Positions 1 to 7,934 of a stretch of 37,441 nt of DNA are shown here, one piece after another (positions within the stretch are counted from its first letter, which is position 1; every line of letters begins with the position of its first letter). The notes under the pieces are model-generated. The model was given only the letters and a program-made list of their open reading frames with translations, did no database searches and was not told the DNA's origin. The stretch is from NCBI GenBank assembly GCA_003153055.1, contig PMBV01000396.1, positions 1 to 37,441 on the forward strand. Reading direction: 5' to 3'. Origin of the DNA: Myxococcales bacterium. GTDB lineage: Bacteria > Myxococcota > Myxococcia > Myxococcales > Myxococcaceae. The translations under genes were made by a program, and so were the position numbers.

Positions 1-908
1 TCTCGCCCAAGCCCCAGACGACCCGCACCCGCATCCTCGGCGTGGTGAATCGGGAAGAGGGCCAGCTCGCACTCCTCGACACCCCCGGGGTCCATCAGGC
101 CAAGGGGGCGCTCAACAAGTTCATGGTCGACGGGGCGATGAGCGCCGCCCAGGAGTGCGACGTCGTCCTCTTCCTGGTCGAGGCCGAGGGGCTCAAGGAG
201 GACCGAGCCCCCGTCGTGGGCGCCGGCAACCGCCAGGTGCTGGAGCGCCTCGAGAGCCTCGGCAAGCCCGTGGTGTGCGTCATCACCAAGATCGACGCGG
301 TGAAGAAGGTCTTGCTGTTGCCCCTCATCGATCTCTACCGAAACGAGTTCCCCTTTGCCGAGGTGATGCCCATCAGCGCCAAGCGCGGAGAGGGCCTCGA
401 TGACCTGGTGTCGCTGGCGCTGCGCTACGTGCCAGAACAGGAGCCCATCTTCCCGGCCGACATGCTCACCGATCAGGCCGAGCGGGCGCTGGTGGGAGAA
501 TACGTGCGCGAGCAGGTCCTGAGGGCCTGTCGTCAAGAGATTCCCTACTCCACGGCCGTGGTGGTCGAGGTGTTCGACGAGAGCGAGCGCGACACGCCGC
601 CCCCTGTGCCGAAGGTCGAGAAGAAGCGGGCGCCCCCGAAAGATCTCGAAGCCGCTCGCCGCTCGAAGCTGAAGGGCCTCATCAAGATTCACGCCAACAT
701 CTTCGTGGAGCGCGATTCGCAGAAGGCGATCGTCATTGGGAAGAAGGGCCAGATGCTCAAGGAGATCGGCACGGAGGCCCGCGCCAGTATCGAGCGGCTC
801 CTGGGAGCCCACGTCTTTCTCTCGCTGCAGGTGAAGGTCGAGCCCCGCTGGAGCGAGCGGCCCGATGGGCTCAGGAAGCTCGGCTACGTCATGGAGAAGT
901 CGCGATGA
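1..908 (+). CDS. era: GTPase Era, 5' end missing
   Basis: Era is an essential GTPase that binds 16S rRNA and assists 30S ribosome maturation. The frame is open from the window edge (first full codon at 3) and begins inside the G2 region KPQTTR, so only the start and P-loop are missing. Visible after that are G3 DTPGVHQ, G4 TKID and G5 SAKRG. A C-terminal KH domain follows, with the RNA-binding loop VIGKKGQMLKEIG. The piece seen is 301 residues, so the whole protein should be near 345, longer than the usual ~300. The excess is a Pro/Lys-rich insertion (about PPPVPKVEKKRAPPK) inside the KH domain, ahead of the strand leading to the GXXG loop. The stop overlaps the der start as ATGA, implying translational coupling. 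The assignment is secure; a role for the insertion is unknown. Confidence 0.95.
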   Translation, partial: SPKPQTTRTRILGVVNREEGQLALLDTPGVHQAKGALNKFMVDGAMSAAQECDVVLFLVEAEGLKEDRAPVVGAGNRQVLERLESLGKPVVCVITKIDAVKKVLLLPLIDLYRNEFPFAEVMPISAKRGEGLDDLVSLALRYVPEQEPIFPADMLTDQAERALVGEYVREQVLRACRQEIPYSTAVVVEVFDESERDTPPPVPKVEKKRAPPKDLEAARRSKLKGLIKIHANIFVERDSQKAIVIGKKGQMLKEIGTEARASIERLLGAHVFLSLQVKVEPRWSERPDGLRKLGYVMEKSR

Positions 909-2320
909 AGCGCCCCCTGGTCGCCATCGTGGGCCGGCCCAACGTGGGCAAGTCGACGCTGTTCAACCGACTCATCCACCGCCGGTCGGCCATCGTGCAA
1001 GACGTGCCCGGCGTGACGAGAGATCGACACTACGCCGACGCGACCCTGCTGGGCCGGGCGGTGATGGTGGTGGACACCGGCGGCTTCGTCCCCGAGACCA
1101 AGGAAGACCCCCTGGCCCACGACGTCCGCTTGCAGGCCCAGGCCGCGGTGGAGGAGTGCGAGGTGGTGCTGCTGGTGTGTGATGGCCGCGCCGGGGTGAA
1201 CGCCGGTGACGAAGAGGTAGCCCGGTTCCTCCGCAAGCAGAAGCGGCCGGTGCTCCTGGTGGTCAACAAGTGTGACGATCACCGCACGGCCGAGGCCGTA
1301 GCGGGCGACTTCCACTCGCTGGGCCTGGGCGATCCTTTTCCCGTTTCGGCCGAGCACAACGAGGGCACGGAGGCGCTGGCCGAGGCGGTGGTGGCCAAGC
1401 TTCCGCCTGAGGAGCCAGTTGAAGCGCCTCCCGCCGAAGACGCTGACCGGCCGATGCGGGTGGCCATCGTCGGGCGGCCCAACGTGGGCAAGTCGACGCT
1501 GGTCAACGCGCTTCTGGGGCAGCAGCGGGTCATCGTCAGCTCGGTGGCGGGCACCACCCGAGACCCCATCGACACGGCGCTGACGTTCAAGGGCCGGCCG
1601 GTGGTGCTGACCGACACCGCGGGAATTCGTCGCAAGGCGGCCATCAGCCAGCGGGTCGAGCAGTTCTCGGTTCTGGGGGCCCTGCGCGCGGTGGAAGATT
1701 CGGACGTCGCGGTGCTGGTGCTCGACGCGACCGAGGCCGGGGTCGATCAAGATCTCAAGATCGCCGCCCTGGCCGAGGAGAAGGGGCGAGGCCTCATCGT
1801 CTGCGTCAACAAGTGGGATCTCGTGCGTGGCACGGCCCGGGAGGACGAGTTCCGCCAGGAGCTCAAGTGGTACATGAAGTGGGTCTCCTGGGCGCCCATG
1901 GTGTTCGTCTCGGCCAAGGCGGGAGACAAAGTGGGCAAGGTGTTGGACCTCTCCCTCGAGATCTTCGAGCAGCAGTACTTCAGGGCCACCACCCCGGTGC
2001 TCAACCGCATCGTCGAGCACGTCACCAGCGAGCACGCGCTCCCGGTGGTCGACCGCGGCCGCCAGTTGAGGCTGTACTACGCCGCCCAGGTCGGCACCGC
2101 GCCCCTGGCCTTCGCCTTCACCTGCAACGCCCCCAAGGCCGTGCCGGAGCGGTACCAGCGCTACGTGTCCAACTACTTGAGGGAGACGTTCCGGCTGAAG
2201 GTGCCCATTCGCCTCTTTTGGCGCGAGCGCCCCGGTCAGAAGCAGCGCGCCGAGCGGGGCAGGCAGTTCGCCGCCCGGGCCAAGAGCAAGGCCAAGGCCA
2301 AGACGAAGCGGGCACGCTGA
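905..2320 (+). CDS. der: Ribosome-associated GTPase Der (EngA)
   Basis: Der has two tandem GTPase domains and acts in 50S subunit assembly. The 471-residue product shows P-loop GRPNVGKST at residues 10-18 and again at 190-198. G3 motifs are DTGG (57-60) and DTAG (237-240), and G4 motifs are NKCD (121-124) and NKWD (302-305). An acidic Pro-rich linker at about 168-182 separates the two G domains. A C-terminal KH-like domain covers about 360-445, and a Lys/Arg-rich tail (450-471) probably contacts rRNA. Length fits the family (about 440-490). The ATG overlaps the era stop by 4 nt. The two P-loops share a 27-bp stretch of identical DNA (935-961 and 1475-1501). Confidence 0.97.
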   Translation: MKRPLVAIVGRPNVGKSTLFNRLIHRRSAIVQDVPGVTRDRHYADATLLGRAVMVVDTGGFVPETKEDPLAHDVRLQAQAAVEECEVVLLVCDGRAGVNAGDEEVARFLRKQKRPVLLVVNKCDDHRTAEAVAGDFHSLGLGDPFPVSAEHNEGTEALAEAVVAKLPPEEPVEAPPAEDADRPMRVAIVGRPNVGKSTLVNALLGQQRVIVSSVAGTTRDPIDTALTFKGRPVVLTDTAGIRRKAAISQRVEQFSVLGALRAVEDSDVAVLVLDATEAGVDQDLKIAALAEEKGRGLIVCVNKWDLVRGTAREDEFRQELKWYMKWVSWAPMVFVSAKAGDKVGKVLDLSLEIFEQQYFRATTPVLNRIVEHVTSEHALPVVDRGRQLRLYYAAQVGTAPLAFAFTCNAPKAVPERYQRYVSNYLRETFRLKVPIRLFWRERPGQKQRAERGRQFAARAKSKAKAKTKRAR

Positions 2321-2375
2321 AAGGCCAAGCGTTCATTGACAGGGAGGTGTTCGCACACTACGCAGCCTCTCGCCG

Positions 2376-3170
2376 ATGTCCTTCAAGCAAGAGCAGAAAG
2401 AGCTGAAGCGGCCCGACGAGCTCCAGAAGCTGGGCCAGCAAGCACTCCCGTGGATGGAGCACCACGGTCGTACCGTCGTCTTCGGAGTGCTGGGAGTGGG
2501 GGTGCTCGGCCTCATCGTCACCGTCGCCCAGCACCTCGGGGAGCGTGCCGAGTTGCACGCCGCCTCTGGCTTTGGCGCCGCCTTGACGGTGCTAGATCGC
2601 GAGGTCAACGCGACCGCGAGCCCGAAGGAGGGTGAGGACCCGCCCTTCAAGACCGAAGCCGAGAAGGACGCGGCCCTCATCGCGCGCCTCACCGAGTTCC
2701 GCCAGGCCAACGCGGGCAAGAAGGCGGCCGTCAACGCGGCCCTCCCACTCGCCCAGGCACTCCTGCGCGAAGGGAAGGTGGCAGAGGCCGGCCCGCTCGT
2801 CGACGAGTACCTTCGGGGCGCCGACCCGACCGACCCGTTGCGGCCGCTGGCCTACGAGTCGAAGGGGTATGTGCTGGAGGCCCAGAAGAAGTACGACGAG
2901 GCCGCCACCGCCTTCGAGCAGCTCTCCCGAGAGGGCAAGACCGACTTCATGAAGGGCATGGGCCAGTACCACAAGGCACGAATGCTCGAGCTCAAGGGCG
3001 ACCGCGTTGGCGCGGCCACCCAGTTCCAGCAGGTCGAGGCCGCGGCGCCCAATAGCTCCGCCGCTCGGCTGGCGAAGGATCGCCTCGGGTTGTTGGCCGC
3101 GCAGGGCGTGTCGGTGGTGCCTCAGCTCCCGCCTCCTGCCGGGTTCACTCTCGTCGACGCAGGTCGGTAA
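2376..3170 (+). CDS. YfgM-like membrane-anchored TPR protein
   Basis: This 264-residue protein has a short basic/acidic cytoplasmic N-terminus. One transmembrane helix follows at about 32-52 (VVFGVLGVGVLGLIVTV), and the rest is Ala/Lys-rich helical sequence that reads as TPR units from about 115 to 235. The topology matches YfgM, an inner-membrane protein whose periplasmic TPR domain works with SecYEG and periplasmic chaperones. Position between der and a bamB-like gene supports this, because yfgM, bamB and der are also neighbours in E. coli, though in a different order. It lies 55 nt after der and 5 nt before the bamB-like gene. Function is inferred from topology and neighbours; no catalytic motif is visible. 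Confidence 0.8.
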   Translation: MSFKQEQKELKRPDELQKLGQQALPWMEHHGRTVVFGVLGVGVLGLIVTVAQHLGERAELHAASGFGAALTVLDREVNATASPKEGEDPPFKTEAEKDAALIARLTEFRQANAGKKAAVNAALPLAQALLREGKVAEAGPLVDEYLRGADPTDPLRPLAYESKGYVLEAQKKYDEAATAFEQLSREGKTDFMKGMGQYHKARMLELKGDRVGAATQFQQVEAAAPNSSAARLAKDRLGLLAAQGVSVVPQLPPPAGFTLVDAGR

Positions 3171-3175
3171 GCGTG

Positions 3176-4384
3176 ATGGCGCCAGTGTCGAGGCTGCTCC
3201 CGCTGTGCGTTCTGGCCGCCACGGGTTGCCGTGGCTTCCCGCTGCGCCCGATTCCACTGAACGACGACCCGACGGTCTCCACTCAGCAAGCGGACGTCTC
3301 GCCTCAGGCGCTGTTCTCGGTGGCCTGGTGGCACCCGCTGGTGAAGACGGGGTTGCTCGAGTACGAGCCCCGCGAGACCGCGACGCCGGCGGTCGATCCA
3401 GACTCCGAGCGGGTCATCACCTCGACCCGTGATGGGCGAATCCACTGCCTGTCTCCAGTCGACGGGAAGATCGAATGGTCGTTCAAGACGACCGGTCGGC
3501 CCTTCGCCGGGGCGACCATCGCCGACGGCGTGGCCTTCGTTCCCGGAGGTGACGGCGTGCTGTACGCGCTCCGCGTCGCCACCGGCGAGAAGCTGTGGGA
3601 ATACAAGGCGGGTGAAGAGCTCGTCACCGCGCCAGTGATCGCCGGAGACAAGGTGGTCGTCGCCAGCCAGTCTGAGACGGTGTTCTCGGTGGAGCGCGAG
3701 ACGGGCAAGTGGGCGTGGCAGTACCGCCGTGACGCCCCCAGCGGCTTCACCATTCGTGGCACCGCGCAGCCGGTGTTCTCGGGCGATCAGATCTACATGG
3801 GCTTCGCCGATGGGGCCTTGGTCGTCCTCGGTGCGGCCGATGGGGTCGCCCGGTGGGAGCGCCGGCTCACCCTCTCGGGAGGCACCCAGTTCCTCGATGT
3901 GGATACGGCCGTGGTCTTCGACGGCCGGGGCCACCTGTTCGCCGCGAGTTACAAAGACGGCATCTACGCCCTCGACGAGAAGACGGGTGACATTCTGTGG
4001 AGCTCGAGCCGGCCAGGCATCACCTCACTCCTCGTGCACGGTGAACTGCTCTACGCCGCGGGTGATGGCAGCCTGACGGCGCTCGAGGCCGAGAAGGGGA
4101 AGACACTCTGGTCGGTCAACCTCTCGGAGCAGACCTCGAAGGGGCGGTTGAACAACGCGGGGCGAATGCTCACCACCGCGCAGGGCTACCTGCTGGTGCC
4201 GACCTCCGCGGCCTTGGCCTTCGTCGACCCCGTCTCGGGGAAGGTCAAGGCGATGTGGAACCCGGGGCGCGGAGTGACCGCCTCGGCGATGCGGTTCAAC
4301 TCACCGCGGTTCGGGCCCCGGCTCTTCGTCTTGTCGAACCTCGGCACCATCTACGCCCTGGATCTCGCCGGCCGCGGTGGGTGA
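3176..4384 (+). CDS. bamB: BamB-like PQQ beta-propeller lipoprotein
   Basis: BamB is a lipoprotein of the BAM complex, which inserts beta-barrel proteins into the outer membrane. The 402-residue product begins with a signal sequence ending in a lipobox-like ATGC (Cys around residue 18). Repeated PQQ-type propeller motifs follow, such as DGRIHCLSPVDGKIEWSFK, DGVLYALRVATGEKLWEYK and KDGIYALDEKTGDILW, spaced about 40-50 residues apart. I chose the ATG at 3176; a GTG codon directly precedes it at 3173. It follows the YfgM-like gene by 5 nt and its stop overlaps the next start (TGATG). A different PQQ-repeat lipoprotein is possible, but the der/yfgM context favours BamB. Confidence 0.82.
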   Translation: MAPVSRLLPLCVLAATGCRGFPLRPIPLNDDPTVSTQQADVSPQALFSVAWWHPLVKTGLLEYEPRETATPAVDPDSERVITSTRDGRIHCLSPVDGKIEWSFKTTGRPFAGATIADGVAFVPGGDGVLYALRVATGEKLWEYKAGEELVTAPVIAGDKVVVASQSETVFSVERETGKWAWQYRRDAPSGFTIRGTAQPVFSGDQIYMGFADGALVVLGAADGVARWERRLTLSGGTQFLDVDTAVVFDGRGHLFAASYKDGIYALDEKTGDILWSSSRPGITSLLVHGELLYAAGDGSLTALEAEKGKTLWSVNLSEQTSKGRLNNAGRMLTTAQGYLLVPTSAALAFVDPVSGKVKAMWNPGRGVTASAMRFNSPRFGPRLFVLSNLGTIYALDLAGRGG

Positions 4385-4788
4385 TGAGGCACCTGCGGGT
4401 CGTCGCCGCGCTGTTGTCTCAGGGCACGGAAGAACCCCGGCGGTACCTCGTTCAGCAGCGGCTGCCTCACGCGAGCCGGGCCAACCTGTGGGAGTTTCCC
4501 GGCGGGAAGGTGGAGGAGGGTGAGAGCGATGAAGCCGCTCTGGTGCGGGAGTGTCGGGAGGAGCTGGCGGTGGAGATCGCCGTCGGCGCCCGGCGCTGGA
4601 GCACCACCCACCAGTATGACGACCTGACCGTGGAGCTGCTCGTCTACGAAGCGACGATTCTCTCGGGCGTACCCCAGCCGTTGGGGGCCCAGGCGCTGGC
4701 GTTCAGCTCAGGCAACGAGATGCGCGCGCTCCCGTTCTGCGAGGCTGATCTTCCCCTGGTCGAGGCCCTGGCTCGCGGAGCCTTGTAG
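4384..4788 (+). CDS. Nudix hydrolase, MutT-like (probable 8-oxo-dGTP diphosphatase)
   Basis: This is a 134-residue Nudix protein starting at the ATG that overlaps the upstream stop by one base (TGATG). The Nudix box starts in GGKVEEGESDEAALVREC and continues REEL, giving G-x5-E-x7-RE-x2-EE. The residue that is normally the last Gly of the box is Ala here (EELAV). WEFPGGK just ahead of the box is the hallmark of MutT/CTP pyrophosphohydrolase-type enzymes, which sanitise oxidised nucleotides. Size matches single-domain MutT. The frame stays open upstream into bamB, but a longer start would be out of register with any MutT. Substrate is inferred from family likeness only. Confidence 0.85.
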   Translation: MRHLRVVAALLSQGTEEPRRYLVQQRLPHASRANLWEFPGGKVEEGESDEAALVRECREELAVEIAVGARRWSTTHQYDDLTVELLVYEATILSGVPQPLGAQALAFSSGNEMRALPFCEADLPLVEALARGAL

Positions 4789-4795
4789 CCAGCCC

Positions 4796-5629
4796 GTGGA
4801 GTTCCTCTCTCGGACGTTCCAGCTCGCTCAGGGCATCGGGCCCTGGCGGGAGCGCGATCTCTGGGCTCGAGACATCGCCACCTGGGACGACTTCGAGGCC
4901 GCCGCGGCTCATGGCGTGGTGATGGCCGAGCGGCTCGACGCCGAGCTGATGAGGTGCATCGGTGAAGCCCGCCGGGCCCTGGCTGAGCGCGATCTCGCGA
5001 CACTGGCAAGGCTCGTTCCAGCCCGGGAGCACTGGCGCCTCGCTGGTCACTTCATGGACGAGGCCGCGTTCTTCGACATCGAGGCCGATGGCGAGAATGC
5101 ACCGACCGTGGTGGGCGTGATGGATCACGAAGGGCTGGCCACGTTCCGTCGAGACGTCTCTCTCGAGGGACTCCCAGCGCGACTGGCGCGGAGTCGAATT
5201 TGGGTCACGTTCAACGGTGGGTCCTTCGACATTCCCGTGCTTCGGCACGAGTTCGAGCACTTCCCAGAGCCACTGATTCACCTCGATCTCCGCTTTCTGA
5301 TTCGCCGGGCGAAGCTGCGCGGAGGGCTCAAGGGCGTGGAGAAAGCACTGGGGTTTCATCGGCCGCCGCACCTCGAGGGCGTTCGCGGCCTCGATGCCAT
5401 ACGTCTGTGGCGGGAGTGGTGCGCGAACCGCGACGTCGAGGCCCTGAGGATCCTCGTCGAGTACAACCTCTATGACGCCGTGAACCTCAGGTCGGTGCTG
5501 GAATGGACCGTGTGGCGGTTGGCCGAGCTGAACGCCTGGCAGGTCGCGCGCGGGCGAGTCTTCGAGCGGGGTGACGTGCTGTACGACATCAGCCGGCTCG
5601 TGATGGCGCAGGGGCCGACGAGTCAGTGA
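4796..5629 (+). CDS. YprB-like RNase H-fold 3'-5' exonuclease
   Basis: The product is 277 residues with a GTG start 7 nt after the Nudix gene. About 85 N-terminal helical residues precede an exonuclease fold. Exo I is FFDIEADG, with the metal-binding Asp and Glu. Exo II is VTFNGGSFDIPVLRHE, and a late acidic motif is VEYNLYDAVNL. This pattern fits the YprB/DnaQ-like ribonuclease H superfamily of predicted DEDD nucleases. The substrate is unknown. Co-location with a MutT-like gene suggests a nucleic-acid quality role, which is inference. Its last 7 nt overlap the converging lipoprotein gene. Confidence 0.78.
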   Translation: MEFLSRTFQLAQGIGPWRERDLWARDIATWDDFEAAAAHGVVMAERLDAELMRCIGEARRALAERDLATLARLVPAREHWRLAGHFMDEAAFFDIEADGENAPTVVGVMDHEGLATFRRDVSLEGLPARLARSRIWVTFNGGSFDIPVLRHEFEHFPEPLIHLDLRFLIRRAKLRGGLKGVEKALGFHRPPHLEGVRGLDAIRLWREWCANRDVEALRILVEYNLYDAVNLRSVLEWTVWRLAELNAWQVARGRVFERGDVLYDISRLVMAQGPTSQ

Positions 5630-6228
5630 TGCCGCTTGTGCCGTGACGCTCCGGTCTTGCCAGTGCCGTCGGCTTTGGGCTCCCCGGCGACCTTGAGGGA
5701 AAGGCGGACGTCGCCCAACGGGCTCCCCGAGGTGTCGAACAACCGTGGGCCGAGCTCCGAGTCCACAGTGAGGACATAGGTTCGCCCAGGCTGGAGCGGC
5801 TCGAGGAGCTCGATGCGGTAGGCATAGGCGGCGTCGGTCGCCGAGCCGAGGCCCGTGTCGTTGGATTCGACGATCTGTTCGGTCCAGTCGAACAGTCGGA
5901 TCCGTGGAGCGGTGGGGCGGGGTGTCAGTCGAACCTCGAGGACTCGGGTGGGCTCGACCACCAGGGCTCCACCGTCGCCGCTGTCACCGAGCACCGTACG
6001 GCCACCGTCGGCCCCGACAACCGTGAGCTCGACGGCCATGCCTCTGGAGGCGCGCTCTGGAACTGACGCATCACCCGCCTCACCTCCATCGACGCCCGAA
6101 TCTCCCCAGAGGTCCGAGGAGGGCGGGGTGCTCGCATCGAAGCGAGCGCTGTCGTCCTGACGGGCTGGGCAACCCCAGACCGCGCAGACGAGCGCGAAAC
6201 ACAGGGCCCGAGTCGAAGTCGTACGCAT
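5623..6228 (-). CDS. Hypothetical lipoprotein with Ig-like domain
   Basis: The product is 201 residues from the ATG at 6228; a GTG codon sits just upstream at 6231. A basic N-terminus and hydrophobic core lead to a lipobox-like VWGC. An Asp/Ser/Gly-rich spacer (about 25-60) resembles the linkers of many myxobacterial lipoproteins. The remaining ~140 residues look beta-rich, with phrases such as YRIELLEPLQPGRTYVLTVD that recall bacterial Ig-like (Big) domains, and the C-terminus is basic and His-rich. I do not recognise a named family. It converges on the exonuclease gene, and the overlap TCAGTGA contains both stops. Confidence 0.7.
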   Translation of the reverse strand: MRTTSTRALCFALVCAVWGCPARQDDSARFDASTPPSSDLWGDSGVDGGEAGDASVPERASRGMAVELTVVGADGGRTVLGDSGDGGALVVEPTRVLEVRLTPRPTAPRIRLFDWTEQIVESNDTGLGSATDAAYAYRIELLEPLQPGRTYVLTVDSELGPRLFDTSGSPLGDVRLSLKVAGEPKADGTGKTGASRHKRHH

Positions 6229-6330
6229 CACGATGGAGCGCTTAGCACGCCAGACGCAGCACTCCGACAGCGTCGCTCTCCTTTGGCGGGGTTGGCCCTC
6301 GCTCCCTCACTGCTGGCATGCTGCTCCGGC

Positions 6331-7914
6331 ATGCCCATCAGGATGACCGACGACGATGACCGCGACGACACCAGCAACGACGACTCCGGTGGAGGCGCTC
6401 GAGGAGGAGGAGGTGGTGGTGGCGGCGCGGGCCTCCTGGGCTTGCTGTTTTTCGCAGTCCGTCACCCGAAGATCACCCTCGTGCTCGTCGTCATCGGCGG
6501 TCTCTTCTACCTCTTCGGTGGAGGCGGCTCGCACTTCGGCGACGAGCCACGGACACCATCGGTCAGCAAACCCTCGAAGGACGAGCAGACCTCCGACCAG
6601 TTGGGCACTGGCGCGACGCTCGACCCCAAGGTCTACGACGAAGCGCTGGTGCACGAGGCGACGGTGGAGGACGCGATGCCTTCCCGAGTGTCGCTGCGCG
6701 AGTACGCGCCTCCCCGAAGAAGCCAGGGCCACCAGGGCTCGTGCGTGGGCTGGGCCACCTCGTACGCCGCCCGCAGCATCCTCAAGGCGAGAGAGGACGG
6801 GCAACGTCCGGCCGCGACGGTGTTCAGCCCGTCGTTCGTCTACAACCAGGTCGGGCGCCCCGACTGCAATGGCACGTACGTGGTGCGGGCCCTCGAGCTG
6901 ATGCAGAAGACCGGAGACCTGCCGCTCGACGAGTTTCCCTACGATCAAGACTCCTGTAGCCACCGACCCGATAGAGAGGAGAAGGCCGAGGCGAGTCGGA
7001 ATCGCATCGCCGGCTTCGCCCGACTGTCACTCGACGGCGACGACTACCGGACGAATACCTTGGCGGTGAAGCAGCACCTCGTGCAGCAGGCCCCGGTCGT
7101 CATCGGCATGCAAGTGGGTGGGACCTTCGAGGAGATGCGGGGGAAGGAAGTGTGGCACCCCACGCGTGACGACTACGCCTTGCGTGGCAGCTGGGGTGGT
7201 CATGCCATGGCGGTCATCGGCTACGACGACACGCTCGAGGGCGGCGCCTTTGAGGTGATGAACAGCTGGGGCCCTGCCTTCGGGAGGGACGGCATCTTCT
7301 TCGTCAAGTACCGGGACTTCGATCACTTCGTGAAGGAGGCGTACGGCCTCTACCCGATGGGCGCGCCCAAGCCGGGAGACGAGGCACTGCACCTGAGGCT
7401 GGGGCTCCTCGAGAGCGCCACCAAGAAGCACCTGCCCATGAGCGCCCAAGGTGATCGCACGTTCCGCACGGCGCGGCCAATCAAGGTGGGCACGCGTTTC
7501 AAGGTCGAGGTGTCGACCACCCAGCCCATCTACATGTACCTCTTTGGCGAGGAGACCGACGGCACCAGCTACGTGCTGTTTCCCTATACGCCGAAGCACT
7601 CCGCGTACTGCGGCACCACTGGGACCCGCGTCTTTCCCAGGAAGCAGAGTCTCACCGCCGACGACAAGGGCACCCGCGACTCGATCGCCGTCGTCGTCTC
7701 GAGCAAGGAGCTGGACTTCAAGGCCCTCAACGAGCACATCACCCAGGCGACGGGCGCCAGTTATGGGGAGAAGCTGAAGGCCGCGGTGGGTCGTGATCTC
7801 GACACCAAGCTCAACGCCCGTGTTGACGGTGAGGTGGTGGTTCTGGACGTCGAGGCCGCAGCCTTGGCCCGTCGTCAGGTGCAGGCCATGGTGCTCGAGT
7901 TCGACAAGCGCTGA
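6331..7914 (+). CDS. Membrane-anchored papain-family (C1) peptidase with DUF4384-like tail
   Basis: From the ATG at 6331 the product is 527 residues. An acidic start and a poly-Gly run precede a hydrophobic segment (about 35-62, including ITLVLVVIGGLFYLF), so it is probably a membrane-anchored, exported enzyme. The C1A peptidase domain has the oxyanion Gln and catalytic Cys in QGHQGSCVGWATSYA (Cys about 138), catalytic His in GGHAMAVIGYDD (about 291) and Asn in MNSWG (about 311). The C-terminal ~150 residues (IYMYLFGEETDGTSYVLFPY) resemble DUF4384, a domain often attached to exported peptidases. A TTG start at 6283 would add 16 residues with a poor signal, and ATG at 6343 is also possible; none has a clear ribosome-binding site. 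Confidence 0.85.
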   Translation: MPIRMTDDDDRDDTSNDDSGGGARGGGGGGGGAGLLGLLFFAVRHPKITLVLVVIGGLFYLFGGGGSHFGDEPRTPSVSKPSKDEQTSDQLGTGATLDPKVYDEALVHEATVEDAMPSRVSLREYAPPRRSQGHQGSCVGWATSYAARSILKAREDGQRPAATVFSPSFVYNQVGRPDCNGTYVVRALELMQKTGDLPLDEFPYDQDSCSHRPDREEKAEASRNRIAGFARLSLDGDDYRTNTLAVKQHLVQQAPVVIGMQVGGTFEEMRGKEVWHPTRDDYALRGSWGGHAMAVIGYDDTLEGGAFEVMNSWGPAFGRDGIFFVKYRDFDHFVKEAYGLYPMGAPKPGDEALHLRLGLLESATKKHLPMSAQGDRTFRTARPIKVGTRFKVEVSTTQPIYMYLFGEETDGTSYVLFPYTPKHSAYCGTTGTRVFPRKQSLTADDKGTRDSIAVVVSSKELDFKALNEHITQATGASYGEKLKAAVGRDLDTKLNARVDGEVVVLDVEAAALARRQVQAMVLEFDKR

Positions 7915-7934
7915 GGTGGGCGACGAGCCTCGGC
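7910..7934. terminator. Hairpin between converging peptidase genes
   Basis: Arms GCTGAGG (7910-7916) and CCTCGGC (7928-7934) form a 7-bp stem with one wobble pair and an 11-nt loop. The left arm contains the TGA of the C1 peptidase gene and the right arm reaches the stop of the M1 peptidase gene. There is no T-run, so this is only a possible bidirectional terminator. Confidence 0.3.

Noticed and set aside
884..2035. Long minus-strand open frame opposite der
   Set aside because: Mirror of der in high-GC DNA; low-complexity translation and der is certain.
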